From: an uncultured Eggerthellaceae bacterium
GTDB lineage: Bacteria; Actinomycetota; Coriobacteriia; Coriobacteriales; Eggerthellaceae
Direction: 5' to 3'
NCBI GenBank assembly: GCA_910588985.1
Contig: CAJURO010000001.1
Span: 175,429 to 193,905 of the forward strand
DNA length: 18,477 bases
A model generated the notes under the pieces. It did not search any database. It was not told where the DNA came from and saw nothing but the letters and a program-made list of their open reading frames with translations. This document shows positions 7,462-14,014 of the stretch, piece after piece. Numbering within the stretch: the stretch's first letter is position 1; each line of letters starts with the position of its first letter. Both the position numbers and the translations under genes were made by a program.

Positions 7462-8715
7462 ATGAGGTCTATGAAAGAGTACCAAGGAAAAAAAATTCTT
7501 GTCTTAGGAGGTTCTGCCCAGCAGGCTCCTGTTATTATCAAGGCAAAAGAGCTGGGTTGCTATGTGGTAACGTGCGATTATCTGCCGAACAATCCTGGGC
7601 ATCGTTATGCGGATAAGTACTATAACGTTGATATTACCGATATTGATACAGTATACGAGGTTGCAAAAAAAGAGGATATTGATGGCATAATAGCCTACGC
7701 CTCTGATGTGGCCGCACCCACAGCAGCTCGGATATCTAGAATGCTAGGTCTACCGGGGAATCCCCCTGAGGCTGTTGATATTTTGACGCAGAAGCATTTG
7801 TTTAGGGACTTTCTTCAGAAGCATGGGTTTCCGTGCCCTCGTTTTGCATCTTATGACGATATCAACGACGCCTATGAGGATGCGCCCGCTTTCAAACTTC
7901 CATTTCTTGTGAAGCCCGTTGACTCTTCGGGAAGCAAAGGGGTGGTCAAAGTTGTTAATAGCAATGAGATCAAGAAAGCCATAGATGAGGCATTCTCTTA
8001 CTCGAGGTCGAACAGAATAATACTCGAAGAGTTCATTGAAAAAGACTCTGCTTTTCAGATATCGGGGGATGGCTTTTCAGTTGATGGTGAATTCGTTTTC
8101 TCTAGCTATGGAAATGAATACTATAGCCCTCATGCAGAGAGAAGCCATATTGTTTTAGGCGAGTTTTGGCCAAGCGTTTATGATGAAGACACTTTGAACA
8201 AGCTCGACAAAATCCTGAATTCCATCATCTCGATCCTTGGTATGAAAACCAGTGCATACAACATTGAGGCCATCCGTGGCAAGGATGGGAATATTTATGT
8301 TATTGAGCTCGGACCGAGAAGCGGTGGAAGCTATATTCCTCAGTTGATTGAGTTTGCGACGGGCGTGGATCTGACAGAGTATGCAATAAGAGGATGTTTA
8401 GGGCTGGACTGTTCTGGTCTAACACGCATGCCTTCACAAAGATGCTGCGGAAACTGTGCGATCGTGAGCTTTGAGGACGGTGTGCTCAAAGAGCTTTCGA
8501 TCGAAGAAAGCTTCAAAGAGAAAAATATCATTGGCATGTACTACACAGGGGTTCCTGGACAAGAGGTTAGTTCATACTTGAATTCCTCACATGCGCTTGG
8601 AACGATCCTTTTCAAAGCTGATAGTAAAGAAGAGGTTGAATGTATCACTTCTGACCCTCAAAAGTATTTCAGGGTGGTTGTGGACAAAGATAATCAGGTT
8701 GATACCAACTTCTGA
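7462..8715 (+). CDS. ATP-grasp ligase (carbamoyl-phosphate synthase / biotin carboxylase-like)
   Basis: The product has 417 residues. An N-terminal pre-ATP-grasp domain (KKILVLGGSAQQAPVIIKAK, then YADKYYNVDITD) is followed by the ATP-grasp domain from about residue 105. K151 in FLVKPVDSSGSKGV lies before the glycine-rich loop, ILEEFIE is the nucleotide-binding strand, and YNIEAIR plus YVIELGPRSGGSY supply metal-binding acidic residues and an Arg. ATP-grasp enzymes activate a carboxylate as an acyl phosphate and join it to an amine or thiol. The acceptor is unknown here; an amino sugar is a reasonable guess from the wecE context. I chose ATG 7462 because AGGA lies 7 nt upstream. A TTG at 7441 would overlap the aminotransferase gene and ATG 7471 has no better site. 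An A8 run at 7488-7495 lies just inside the gene. Confidence 0.8.
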   Translation: MRSMKEYQGKKILVLGGSAQQAPVIIKAKELGCYVVTCDYLPNNPGHRYADKYYNVDITDIDTVYEVAKKEDIDGIIAYASDVAAPTAARISRMLGLPGNPPEAVDILTQKHLFRDFLQKHGFPCPRFASYDDINDAYEDAPAFKLPFLVKPVDSSGSKGVVKVVNSNEIKKAIDEAFSYSRSNRIILEEFIEKDSAFQISGDGFSVDGEFVFSSYGNEYYSPHAERSHIVLGEFWPSVYDEDTLNKLDKILNSIISILGMKTSAYNIEAIRGKDGNIYVIELGPRSGGSYIPQLIEFATGVDLTEYAIRGCLGLDCSGLTRMPSQRCCGNCAIVSFEDGVLKELSIEESFKEKNIIGMYYTGVPGQEVSSYLNSSHALGTILFKADSKEEVECITSDPQKYFRVVVDKDNQVDTNF

Positions 8716-8844
8716 TATCAGCTTGTATCATGCGTATGATTTGATATTGGAGAATCGAAACAAGGGCTAGGAATATTCGTTGTATTCTTGATTTGTGACT
8801 CATTAAAGTATCTTGTATGGATTTAATGAATAGATGGAGGAAGA
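8716..8844 (+). other. 129-nt intergenic gap before the aldolase gene, possible internal promoter region
   Basis: This is the largest gap in the + gene series. It holds a small inverted repeat (ATCAT-gcgt-ATGAT, 8732-8745), an isolated TATGAT within it, and TTGATT/TTGTGA elements around 8789-8799 followed by an AT-rich stretch. None forms a clear -35/-10 pair with 16-18 nt spacing. The strong GGAGG ribosome binding site of the next gene is at its right end. It could hold a weak promoter, a processing site or nothing. Confidence 0.35.
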
Positions 8845-9507
8845 ATGACATCACGCTCATCGATCATCAACGCAATGAAAGAATGCGGAGTAATAGCTGT
8901 CCTGCGATCAAAAAATCAAGAAGAGGCGACTTCTGTTGCCCGAAGTTGTCTCAAAGGTGGCATAAAGCTAATCGAGATAACATTTTCGACACCAGGGGCC
9001 GATCAAGTAATTGCTTCATTGTCAAGATCTGAGGAATTCTCCAATGCTGTGATAGGTGCGGGCACGGTTCTTGATGCACCAACAGCGCGTCTTGCTATTA
9101 TTGCTGGTGCAAAGTTCATCGTTGCGCCAACATTCGATAAAGAGGTTGCCAAAATATGTAATTTGTATGCCGTACCGTATGTTCCTGGTGTCATGACGAT
9201 CAATGAGACGCTCGAGGCTTTGAAGTATGGCGTAGAGGTCGTCAAACTTTTCCCGGGAAGCGAATTTAAACCAGGGTTCATAAAAGCGCTTCACGGTCCA
9301 ATACCGCAAGTTGATGTTATGGTGACCGGGGGAGTGAATGTTCAGAATACCGCCGAATGGATTTCAGCAGGTGCTATCGCTGTTGGGGTCGGAGGTAACC
9401 TAACGACTGTGAAAGAAGGGCAACTTGTAGACAAGCAAGGCGTTTTCGAGGACATCGTTTCTACCGCGATGAGCTATGTTGAAGCCGTTAAAGAAGGGCG
9501 TAAGTAA
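8845..9507 (+). CDS. KDPG/KHG-family class I aldolase (Eda-like)
   Basis: The product has 220 residues, the normal size for the 2-keto-3-deoxy-6-phosphogluconate / 4-hydroxy-2-oxoglutarate aldolase family. E44 in LIEITFSTPGA and the Schiff-base lysine K134 in VVKLFPGS match the two catalytic residues of E. coli Eda (E45, K133). GAGTVLD, VPYVPGVMT and VTGGV are the other TIM-barrel motifs. The family joins pyruvate reversibly to an aldehyde, making a 4-hydroxy-2-oxo acid. GGAGG 7 nt upstream of the ATG fixes the start. The stop codon shares its last base with the start of the phosphatase gene (TAATG). No other Entner-Doudoroff gene (edd, kdgK, uronate isomerases) is nearby, so a role in sugar-acid catabolism is not supported by context. 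A role in making or breaking a glycan-related oxo acid is possible. Confidence 0.85.
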   Translation: MTSRSSIINAMKECGVIAVLRSKNQEEATSVARSCLKGGIKLIEITFSTPGADQVIASLSRSEEFSNAVIGAGTVLDAPTARLAIIAGAKFIVAPTFDKEVAKICNLYAVPYVPGVMTINETLEALKYGVEVVKLFPGSEFKPGFIKALHGPIPQVDVMVTGGVNVQNTAEWISAGAIAVGVGGNLTTVKEGQLVDKQGVFEDIVSTAMSYVEAVKEGRK

Positions 9508-10259
9508 TGTTTGAAGAAACCAAAGCGGTTCTCTTTGATTTGGATGGCACGATTTATTACGGGAGCAAGATCATCGATGGTGCCAATGAGGCCATTGATC
9601 ATTGTCGAGATTGCGGCAAAAGAGTGTTCTTCCTTACTAATAATTCAACGAAAACTCGTCGGCAGATTTTTGATAAGTTGCAAGGAATGGGTATTTCTTG
9701 CAACTATGAAGAAGTGATAACTTCCGGATATGTCAGTGCGCTTCACGTACTGCAAAACGACATCAAGAACCTATATGTTTGCGGAACGGATAACCTTCGA
9801 CTCGAGTTAGAAGATTTTGACATCAAACTTGTTTCGGAAGATGAGGCGGAGAACCTTCTCATTGGATATGATCCAGATTTTGATTATGTTAAATGTACGA
9901 TTGCGGTGCGCGTTGCGAAAAAAGCAAAGAGATTGATAGCCTGCAACAAAGAGCGTGTTTTTCAAGGCGAAGGCGCGAAATGGTTTCCAGGATGCGGAGC
10001 GATGGTTGCTCCAATAGAGTGGTGCTCTAATCGACAAGTTGATTATGTAGTTGGAAAACCCAATACACTTCTTCTTGAGACCCTTTGTGATGAGTTCGAT
10101 TTGAAGAAGGACGAGGTCCTTATGGTAGGTGATACGTACGAAAGCGACATCCTAATGGCGAATCGCTTTGGCTGCCCTTCCATATTGATTAGCGATAATG
10201 AATATCTTGACACGATAAGCGTTGGCAAGATTTGCGAGATTGCGAATATAGTTTTTTAG
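9507..10259 (+). CDS. HAD-superfamily phosphatase, subfamily IIA (NagD-like)
   Basis: The product has 250 residues and four HAD motifs: D11 and D13 in FDLDGTIYYG (nucleophile and acid/base), LTNNSTKTR (motif II Thr/Ser), K184 in VVGKPNTLLL and D209 with E212/D214 in MVGDTYESDI. The TNNS segment and the cap inserted between motifs II and III mark the IIA branch, which includes NagD, phosphoglycolate phosphatase and p-nitrophenyl phosphatases. It should remove phosphate from a small phosphorylated metabolite in the cytoplasm. Its start overlaps the aldolase stop by one base, so the two proteins are made together and may act in sequence, for example aldol condensation with a phosphorylated aldehyde and then dephosphorylation. 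A stem-loop begins within its last codons. The substrate cannot be read from sequence. Confidence 0.82.
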   Translation: MFEETKAVLFDLDGTIYYGSKIIDGANEAIDHCRDCGKRVFFLTNNSTKTRRQIFDKLQGMGISCNYEEVITSGYVSALHVLQNDIKNLYVCGTDNLRLELEDFDIKLVSEDEAENLLIGYDPDFDYVKCTIAVRVAKKAKRLIACNKERVFQGEGAKWFPGCGAMVAPIEWCSNRQVDYVVGKPNTLLLETLCDEFDLKKDEVLMVGDTYESDILMANRFGCPSILISDNEYLDTISVGKICEIANIVF

Positions 10260-10280
10260 TTTCTGAAAAACTATATTCGC
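10242..10280. terminator. 15-bp perfect stem-loop between convergent genes, possible bidirectional terminator
   Basis: GCGAATATAGTTTTT (10242-10256) is exactly complementary to AAAAACTATATTCGC (10266-10280) across a 9-nt loop that contains the TAG stop of the phosphatase gene. It lies between the + operon and the convergent - strand YfhO gene. There is no separate U-tract after the stem on either strand, so it is not a textbook intrinsic terminator. Its place and perfect pairing still suggest transcription end or 3' end protection for one or both genes. Confidence 0.5.
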
Positions 10281-10323
10281 GCATCATGCTTATATTCAGG
10301 AGCTGAGCGAGAGTTCCTTGTTT

Positions 10324-12765
10324 CTACTTCTGAGGTATTGAAGCTCTTGATGATCGTGTCAGGATCGCGCACGAAATCATAAACAACATTAGCCCTATCA
10401 CGGAAAACGCCACACCTAGTTCGAGGCCATATGGGGAGTAATAAAGCTCAATGGAGTGAGCGCCTTCGTCTACGCTGAATCCAATAAAGGCATAATCAGC
10501 ATCGTATGTTTCAATTTCTGTACCGTCTATATATACATGCCAACCGTTATCTCGTGGGATAGGAATCATTGCTTCAGCATTACTATTTGCCACTATTTCA
10601 CCGATGTAGCTTCCGTCATCGCGCTTTGAAAGAGAGACATTGCCCAGATTGCCAGAAAGAGGAGAAGTAGTGGTATTAGGCATGTCATATCTTGGACGAA
10701 GATCGGTAATTACGTCATCGGGTACAACTAAGAATTCATCAAAGACGTTTTGCGTGTCGAGCGAGGAGTCCTGCTCAAACTCTGATTGAGATATTATATT
10801 ATTGAATAAACTCCCAAATCCGACAAAGCTTTCATTCTTGTAGATGATGACAGTACCAAAACGAGCGATTTCTTCACACCATGCATACGTTAATTCGTCT
10901 CTCGAAAGAATATATTTGACACCAAGGATCGCGAAGAGCTTTGATTGGTCGAGATCGTTTCGTGGGGTTTGGTAGTAAACCGTTACCCCCTTTGCTTCTG
11001 GCCAGAAGAGTGTATAAAAGTCAACAAGCTTACCAGCCATGCCTCCGTTATAGACCGCAACGCCATCGTAGTTTTGAACAAGAGAATCGTTGTACCATGT
11101 CCAATCATAATAGGTTTTCTCTACTCGATAGAGTCCTTTGTCGTTAAGATGAAGATAATCGAGCGCTGCTTCGGTATCAGAGTCGATGGTCTGCTCTTCA
11201 CTTGTTGGCGTCTGAGCAGAGTCAAAGGGTTGTCGCATATTAGTGGAAACATAGGAATCATAGTAAATGGAAGCAACGAGCACTGCTAAAGCAAGGGCAA
11301 GCAAGCCTTTATTTCCAGACTTTTGATACGCCAGGAGCAATCCAGAAAAAACAAGGAGGACAAGACAAAGCAAAATGCATACAAGGTGAGCCTTTTCGGT
11401 AGCATGAACGTAAGAGAAGAAGAGAATCCCGAGCGATATAACAAGAGAGAGAAGAAGCGTGATAATTGATGTTTTACGCGGAAGAATGACACGCTCAAGA
11501 CCAAGACACATTGATGCGATTAAGACAGGGACGATGCAGTAGCTTGATCTGTATGAAGCTGTTGCTCCAAGATTGAAAAGCGTTGGAAAAAAAGGTGTAA
11601 CGAAGTATGAAAGAACTAGGACCGTCGCAACAATGATGAACACCTTGTTTTTTCGAGACGTCTTTTTGTTTACGATTATGGCAAAGACAAACTGTAACGC
11701 TAGAACTAACGTTCCGACAGAAGTGCCGATTTGAACGATCTCATAATAGTTTGAAAACGGAGGTACTTCTAAACCGGTAACAAAACAATTTGAACTAAAA
11801 ATACGACTAAGTGAAAGGACGCTTTGATCGACAGGGAGAAAAGTTATCGCGGCATTAGCTATTTGCCCGATTGCAGATTTACCAGTTCCTGTAATACGGG
11901 TGCTATCAAAGAGAAGAAGGCTGGCTGCAGGAACTAGAGCAAACCCCGATATTGCTAAGCCGATGAGAACAGCAGCGACAATGGGCAAGAGAACACCAAA
12001 CAGTTCTCTAATCGATTTTGATATATAGAGGGAGCGAAAAACTGTATAGAGTGCCCCAAAAATGAATGTCATGCAAGCAAGGTAAATTGATACGAACGTG
12101 TTCAAAACAACCATTGCGACAAGAAATATAAAGTGTGGAATGCTTCTCTTACGCAATAACAATTCAACAGGAATGAGAATCAATATCACGCTTAAGCTTG
12201 CGTTGCCAAACCAGTAATGTTCTCCCCATAGAATCATAAAGCCATTGAAGGCGAAGAGCACGGACCCAAATACACGAATCGCAGGTATTTTGCAGAAAAG
12301 GGAGATATACCAACGGAAAAGAAACGCGCAAAGAAAGATCCTGATGATTTGAATTATCACCAGCAACAAGGGCAGTGCGGATTGTCCAAAAATCAGCGCC
12401 AAAGGAATAAGAAGTATATTAAAGGGATCGAAGAACCAGCCTTGACTCAAATAACGAGAATATCCAAGCCCGAAACTTGCATCCCAGAAGGAGAATGTGC
12501 CGTCTTCGATTGAGTCAATGATGCCAATATAGTATGGTAGATACTGTTGAATGGTGTCGCTACCGATATCGTTATAAACGTATGAAATGGAGCCAAATAA
12601 GAACCCTCTATAAACAATCAATACACCTAATATGGTAAAACAGATCAAGGAGAGCAATTCAATAGTAGTCGCCCTCTTTGATGCGTCGAATAGCTTAGTG
12701 AGCTGTTTTCTGAACAAAACGCATACAAGAAGCGCAAACAGCAATAGTATCATGGTAGTTTTCAA
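10324..12765 (-). CDS. YfhO-family GT-C membrane glycosyltransferase
   Basis: The product has 813 residues. About a dozen or more membrane segments span residues 1-470 and a last one lies near 780-805, with an extracellular beta-rich region between them. The first external loop carries NDIGSDTIQQYLPYY (D66, D70, Q74, Y75) and SFGLGYSRYLSQG, the signature region of YfhO proteins and the place where GT-C enzymes keep their catalytic acidic residues. Bacillus and Listeria relatives are linked to adding sugars to lipoteichoic acid from an undecaprenyl-phosphate donor outside the cell. The start is TTG at 12765: GGAG lies 6 nt upstream, while the ATG at 12753 has none. It follows the acyltransferase gene by 32 nt and is probably co-transcribed. 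The GtrB/ArnC-type enzyme at 5279 could supply its lipid-linked sugar. Confidence 0.82.
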   Translation of the reverse strand: MKTTMILLLFALLVCVLFRKQLTKLFDASKRATTIELLSLICFTILGVLIVYRGFLFGSISYVYNDIGSDTIQQYLPYYIGIIDSIEDGTFSFWDASFGLGYSRYLSQGWFFDPFNILLIPLALIFGQSALPLLLVIIQIIRIFLCAFLFRWYISLFCKIPAIRVFGSVLFAFNGFMILWGEHYWFGNASLSVILILIPVELLLRKRSIPHFIFLVAMVVLNTFVSIYLACMTFIFGALYTVFRSLYISKSIRELFGVLLPIVAAVLIGLAISGFALVPAASLLLFDSTRITGTGKSAIGQIANAAITFLPVDQSVLSLSRIFSSNCFVTGLEVPPFSNYYEIVQIGTSVGTLVLALQFVFAIIVNKKTSRKNKVFIIVATVLVLSYFVTPFFPTLFNLGATASYRSSYCIVPVLIASMCLGLERVILPRKTSIITLLLSLVISLGILFFSYVHATEKAHLVCILLCLVLLVFSGLLLAYQKSGNKGLLALALAVLVASIYYDSYVSTNMRQPFDSAQTPTSEEQTIDSDTEAALDYLHLNDKGLYRVEKTYYDWTWYNDSLVQNYDGVAVYNGGMAGKLVDFYTLFWPEAKGVTVYYQTPRNDLDQSKLFAILGVKYILSRDELTYAWCEEIARFGTVIIYKNESFVGFGSLFNNIISQSEFEQDSSLDTQNVFDEFLVVPDDVITDLRPRYDMPNTTTSPLSGNLGNVSLSKRDDGSYIGEIVANSNAEAMIPIPRDNGWHVYIDGTEIETYDADYAFIGFSVDEGAHSIELYYSPYGLELGVAFSVIGLMLFMISCAILTRSSRASIPQK

Positions 12766-12794
12766 TTAAGTCTCCGTACTCATTTATTGTGTCC

Positions 12795-12810
12795 GATTCA
12801 ATATTGAATC
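12795..12810. repeat. 16-bp perfect palindrome at the 3' end of the acyltransferase gene
   Basis: GATTCAATATTGAATC reads the same on both strands and contains the TGA stop codon of the acyltransferase gene on the - strand. It could be a protein-binding site just upstream of the YfhO gene or simply chance in AT-rich DNA. Confidence 0.4.
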
Positions 12811-13892
12811 TTTGTCTGTATGAATTTTGAGAGAGGAGCATCAATATACTTATTTGATATTCCTCCAATCAAGAAAGCAATTCCGAGGAAAGAGTACATT
12901 GCGGGTAGTTGGCAAGGATCAAGTCCGCATAGGGCAAAGATCGATACATAGGCATACAAGATTGGCCCATGCCATGTGTAGGCATTATAGGAAACCCCCC
13001 CCATAAAGCTTAGGTGCGAATGAGAAAGACGATGTTTCAACGATGCATTATTACAAAGAATCATTAGGCAGGGATAAACAACAAAGCAGAGGGAGTAATA
13101 GAGCGTGTCGCTGCTTGATCCAAGGATAAGATGAGGTTTGACTATGTAAAGCACGATAAATCCCAAGATAAGGACGGAAGCACCAAAGAAGATGGTCCAG
13201 CTAGTTTCCAGTGCCTTTTCTAGCTTCTTATTCTTAAAGATCGCTGCAATGCAAAGACCAAGAAAGAAACAAAGGAGACCGCGGCCAATAGAATTATTAA
13301 AAAAAGGTAAGTCTACACCGTACTTCAATGTGACTGCGCGCATGATCATTCCTACAACCGCTATCAATCCATATCCTAAAAAGACTGAGAGATTGAAAGA
13401 AAGGCAGAATCGCGTAATACCATAAAAAACAATAAGGCAAAGCAAAAGAACGCTTATGTACCACATTGGATTATTGATCATCAGGTTCGAGTCAAACCAT
13501 CTTTGAAAGCCGAAGAGAGACGCAATTATATTCCAAAAAGAGATATTCATCCCAGAAGAAGTATCGAGTGTGTGGATGTAGCACCATTGGGTAATGAGAC
13601 AAACTCCCCCACAAATGAAGAGCATAGGGAGAAAGCGAAAATATTTCTTAATATAGAATCTAAAAAAGGAGGCTCCGTTGCGGATTCGACTTATAGACGT
13701 ATACGTGAAATACCCCGAAATGATAAAAAAGAGTTCTACAAGATTTCCCCAGTAGAATCTGCCATCATACCAATTTACACTTGTTGGGAAAAAAGCGCCT
13801 GTGGTTTGTTGATAGTGGTGCAATACGATTATCGCTATAGCGATAAATTTGAGGATATCAAAGGTGTAATCACGTTCTCGAGATTTTTGCAT
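12798..13892 (-). CDS. Membrane O-acyltransferase, acyltransferase-3 family
   Basis: The product has 364 residues and about ten membrane segments. The N-terminus DYTFDILKFIAIAIIVLHHY holds the family's basic-x10-His motif (K15 and H26), and WGNLVELFFIISGYFTY and NPMWYISVLLL are the other usual landmarks. These proteins add acetyl or succinyl groups to hydroxyls of surface polysaccharides, using cytoplasmic acyl-CoA. The ATG at 13892 is chosen because AGGAT sits about 7 nt upstream and the first membrane segment then starts near residue 12. A longer open frame up to 13997 would add 35 polar residues not typical of the family. Codons 297-300 include an eight-G run (12995-13002), unusual for this AT-rich gene and a possible slippage site. 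The frame is intact here. It is the first gene of a two-gene - strand unit with the YfhO gene. Confidence 0.82.
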   Translation of the reverse strand: MQKSRERDYTFDILKFIAIAIIVLHHYQQTTGAFFPTSVNWYDGRFYWGNLVELFFIISGYFTYTSISRIRNGASFFRFYIKKYFRFLPMLFICGGVCLITQWCYIHTLDTSSGMNISFWNIIASLFGFQRWFDSNLMINNPMWYISVLLLCLIVFYGITRFCLSFNLSVFLGYGLIAVVGMIMRAVTLKYGVDLPFFNNSIGRGLLCFFLGLCIAAIFKNKKLEKALETSWTIFFGASVLILGFIVLYIVKPHLILGSSSDTLYYSLCFVVYPCLMILCNNASLKHRLSHSHLSFMGGVSYNAYTWHGPILYAYVSIFALCGLDPCQLPAMYSFLGIAFLIGGISNKYIDAPLSKFIQTKIQY

Positions 13893-14014
13893 GGTGAATC
13901 CTAAAAGACTGTCAATCGCTCGGCTATTATATAATAATGCTGTTCTTAGTTGTTGTTTAGCGGCGCGAATCCTCATCTGACTCGTGGATGGCGGCATGAA
14001 GAAAAGATTTCAGT
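13893..14014. promoter_or_regulatory. Divergent promoter region between the acyltransferase and GT-C genes
   Basis: These 122 nt separate two genes transcribed away from each other, so a promoter for each is expected here. ATTATATAAT at 13925-13934 gives a TATAAT on both strands. On the + strand a CTGTCA at 13910-13915 lies 15 nt upstream of TATAAT, or 17 nt upstream of TAATAA, a poor -35 in either case. On the - strand I see no good -35. The ribosome binding site for the - gene (AGGAT) is at the left end. The + gene has only a weak GAAAAG. Confidence 0.4.

Noticed and set aside
9003..9309. Two antisense frames of 92 and 95 codons inside the aldolase gene
   Set aside because: They overlap a gene with clear catalytic motifs and their peptides have no recognisable features.
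8845..9507. Assignment of the aldolase as Entner-Doudoroff eda
   Set aside because: Catalytic residues fit the family, but no edd, kdgK or uronate genes are near and the gene is coupled to a phosphatase in a glycan operon, so I left the gene symbol empty.
13503..13904. 133-codon open frame on + opposite the acyltransferase gene
   Set aside because: It lies wholly inside the well-supported - strand acyltransferase gene in antisense, its peptide is very basic and without family features, and it has no ribosome binding site of note.
13893..13997. 35-residue N-terminal extension of the acyltransferase
   Set aside because: The extension is polar and basic, not seen in the family, and the internal ATG at 13892 has a good ribosome binding site directly before the first membrane segment.
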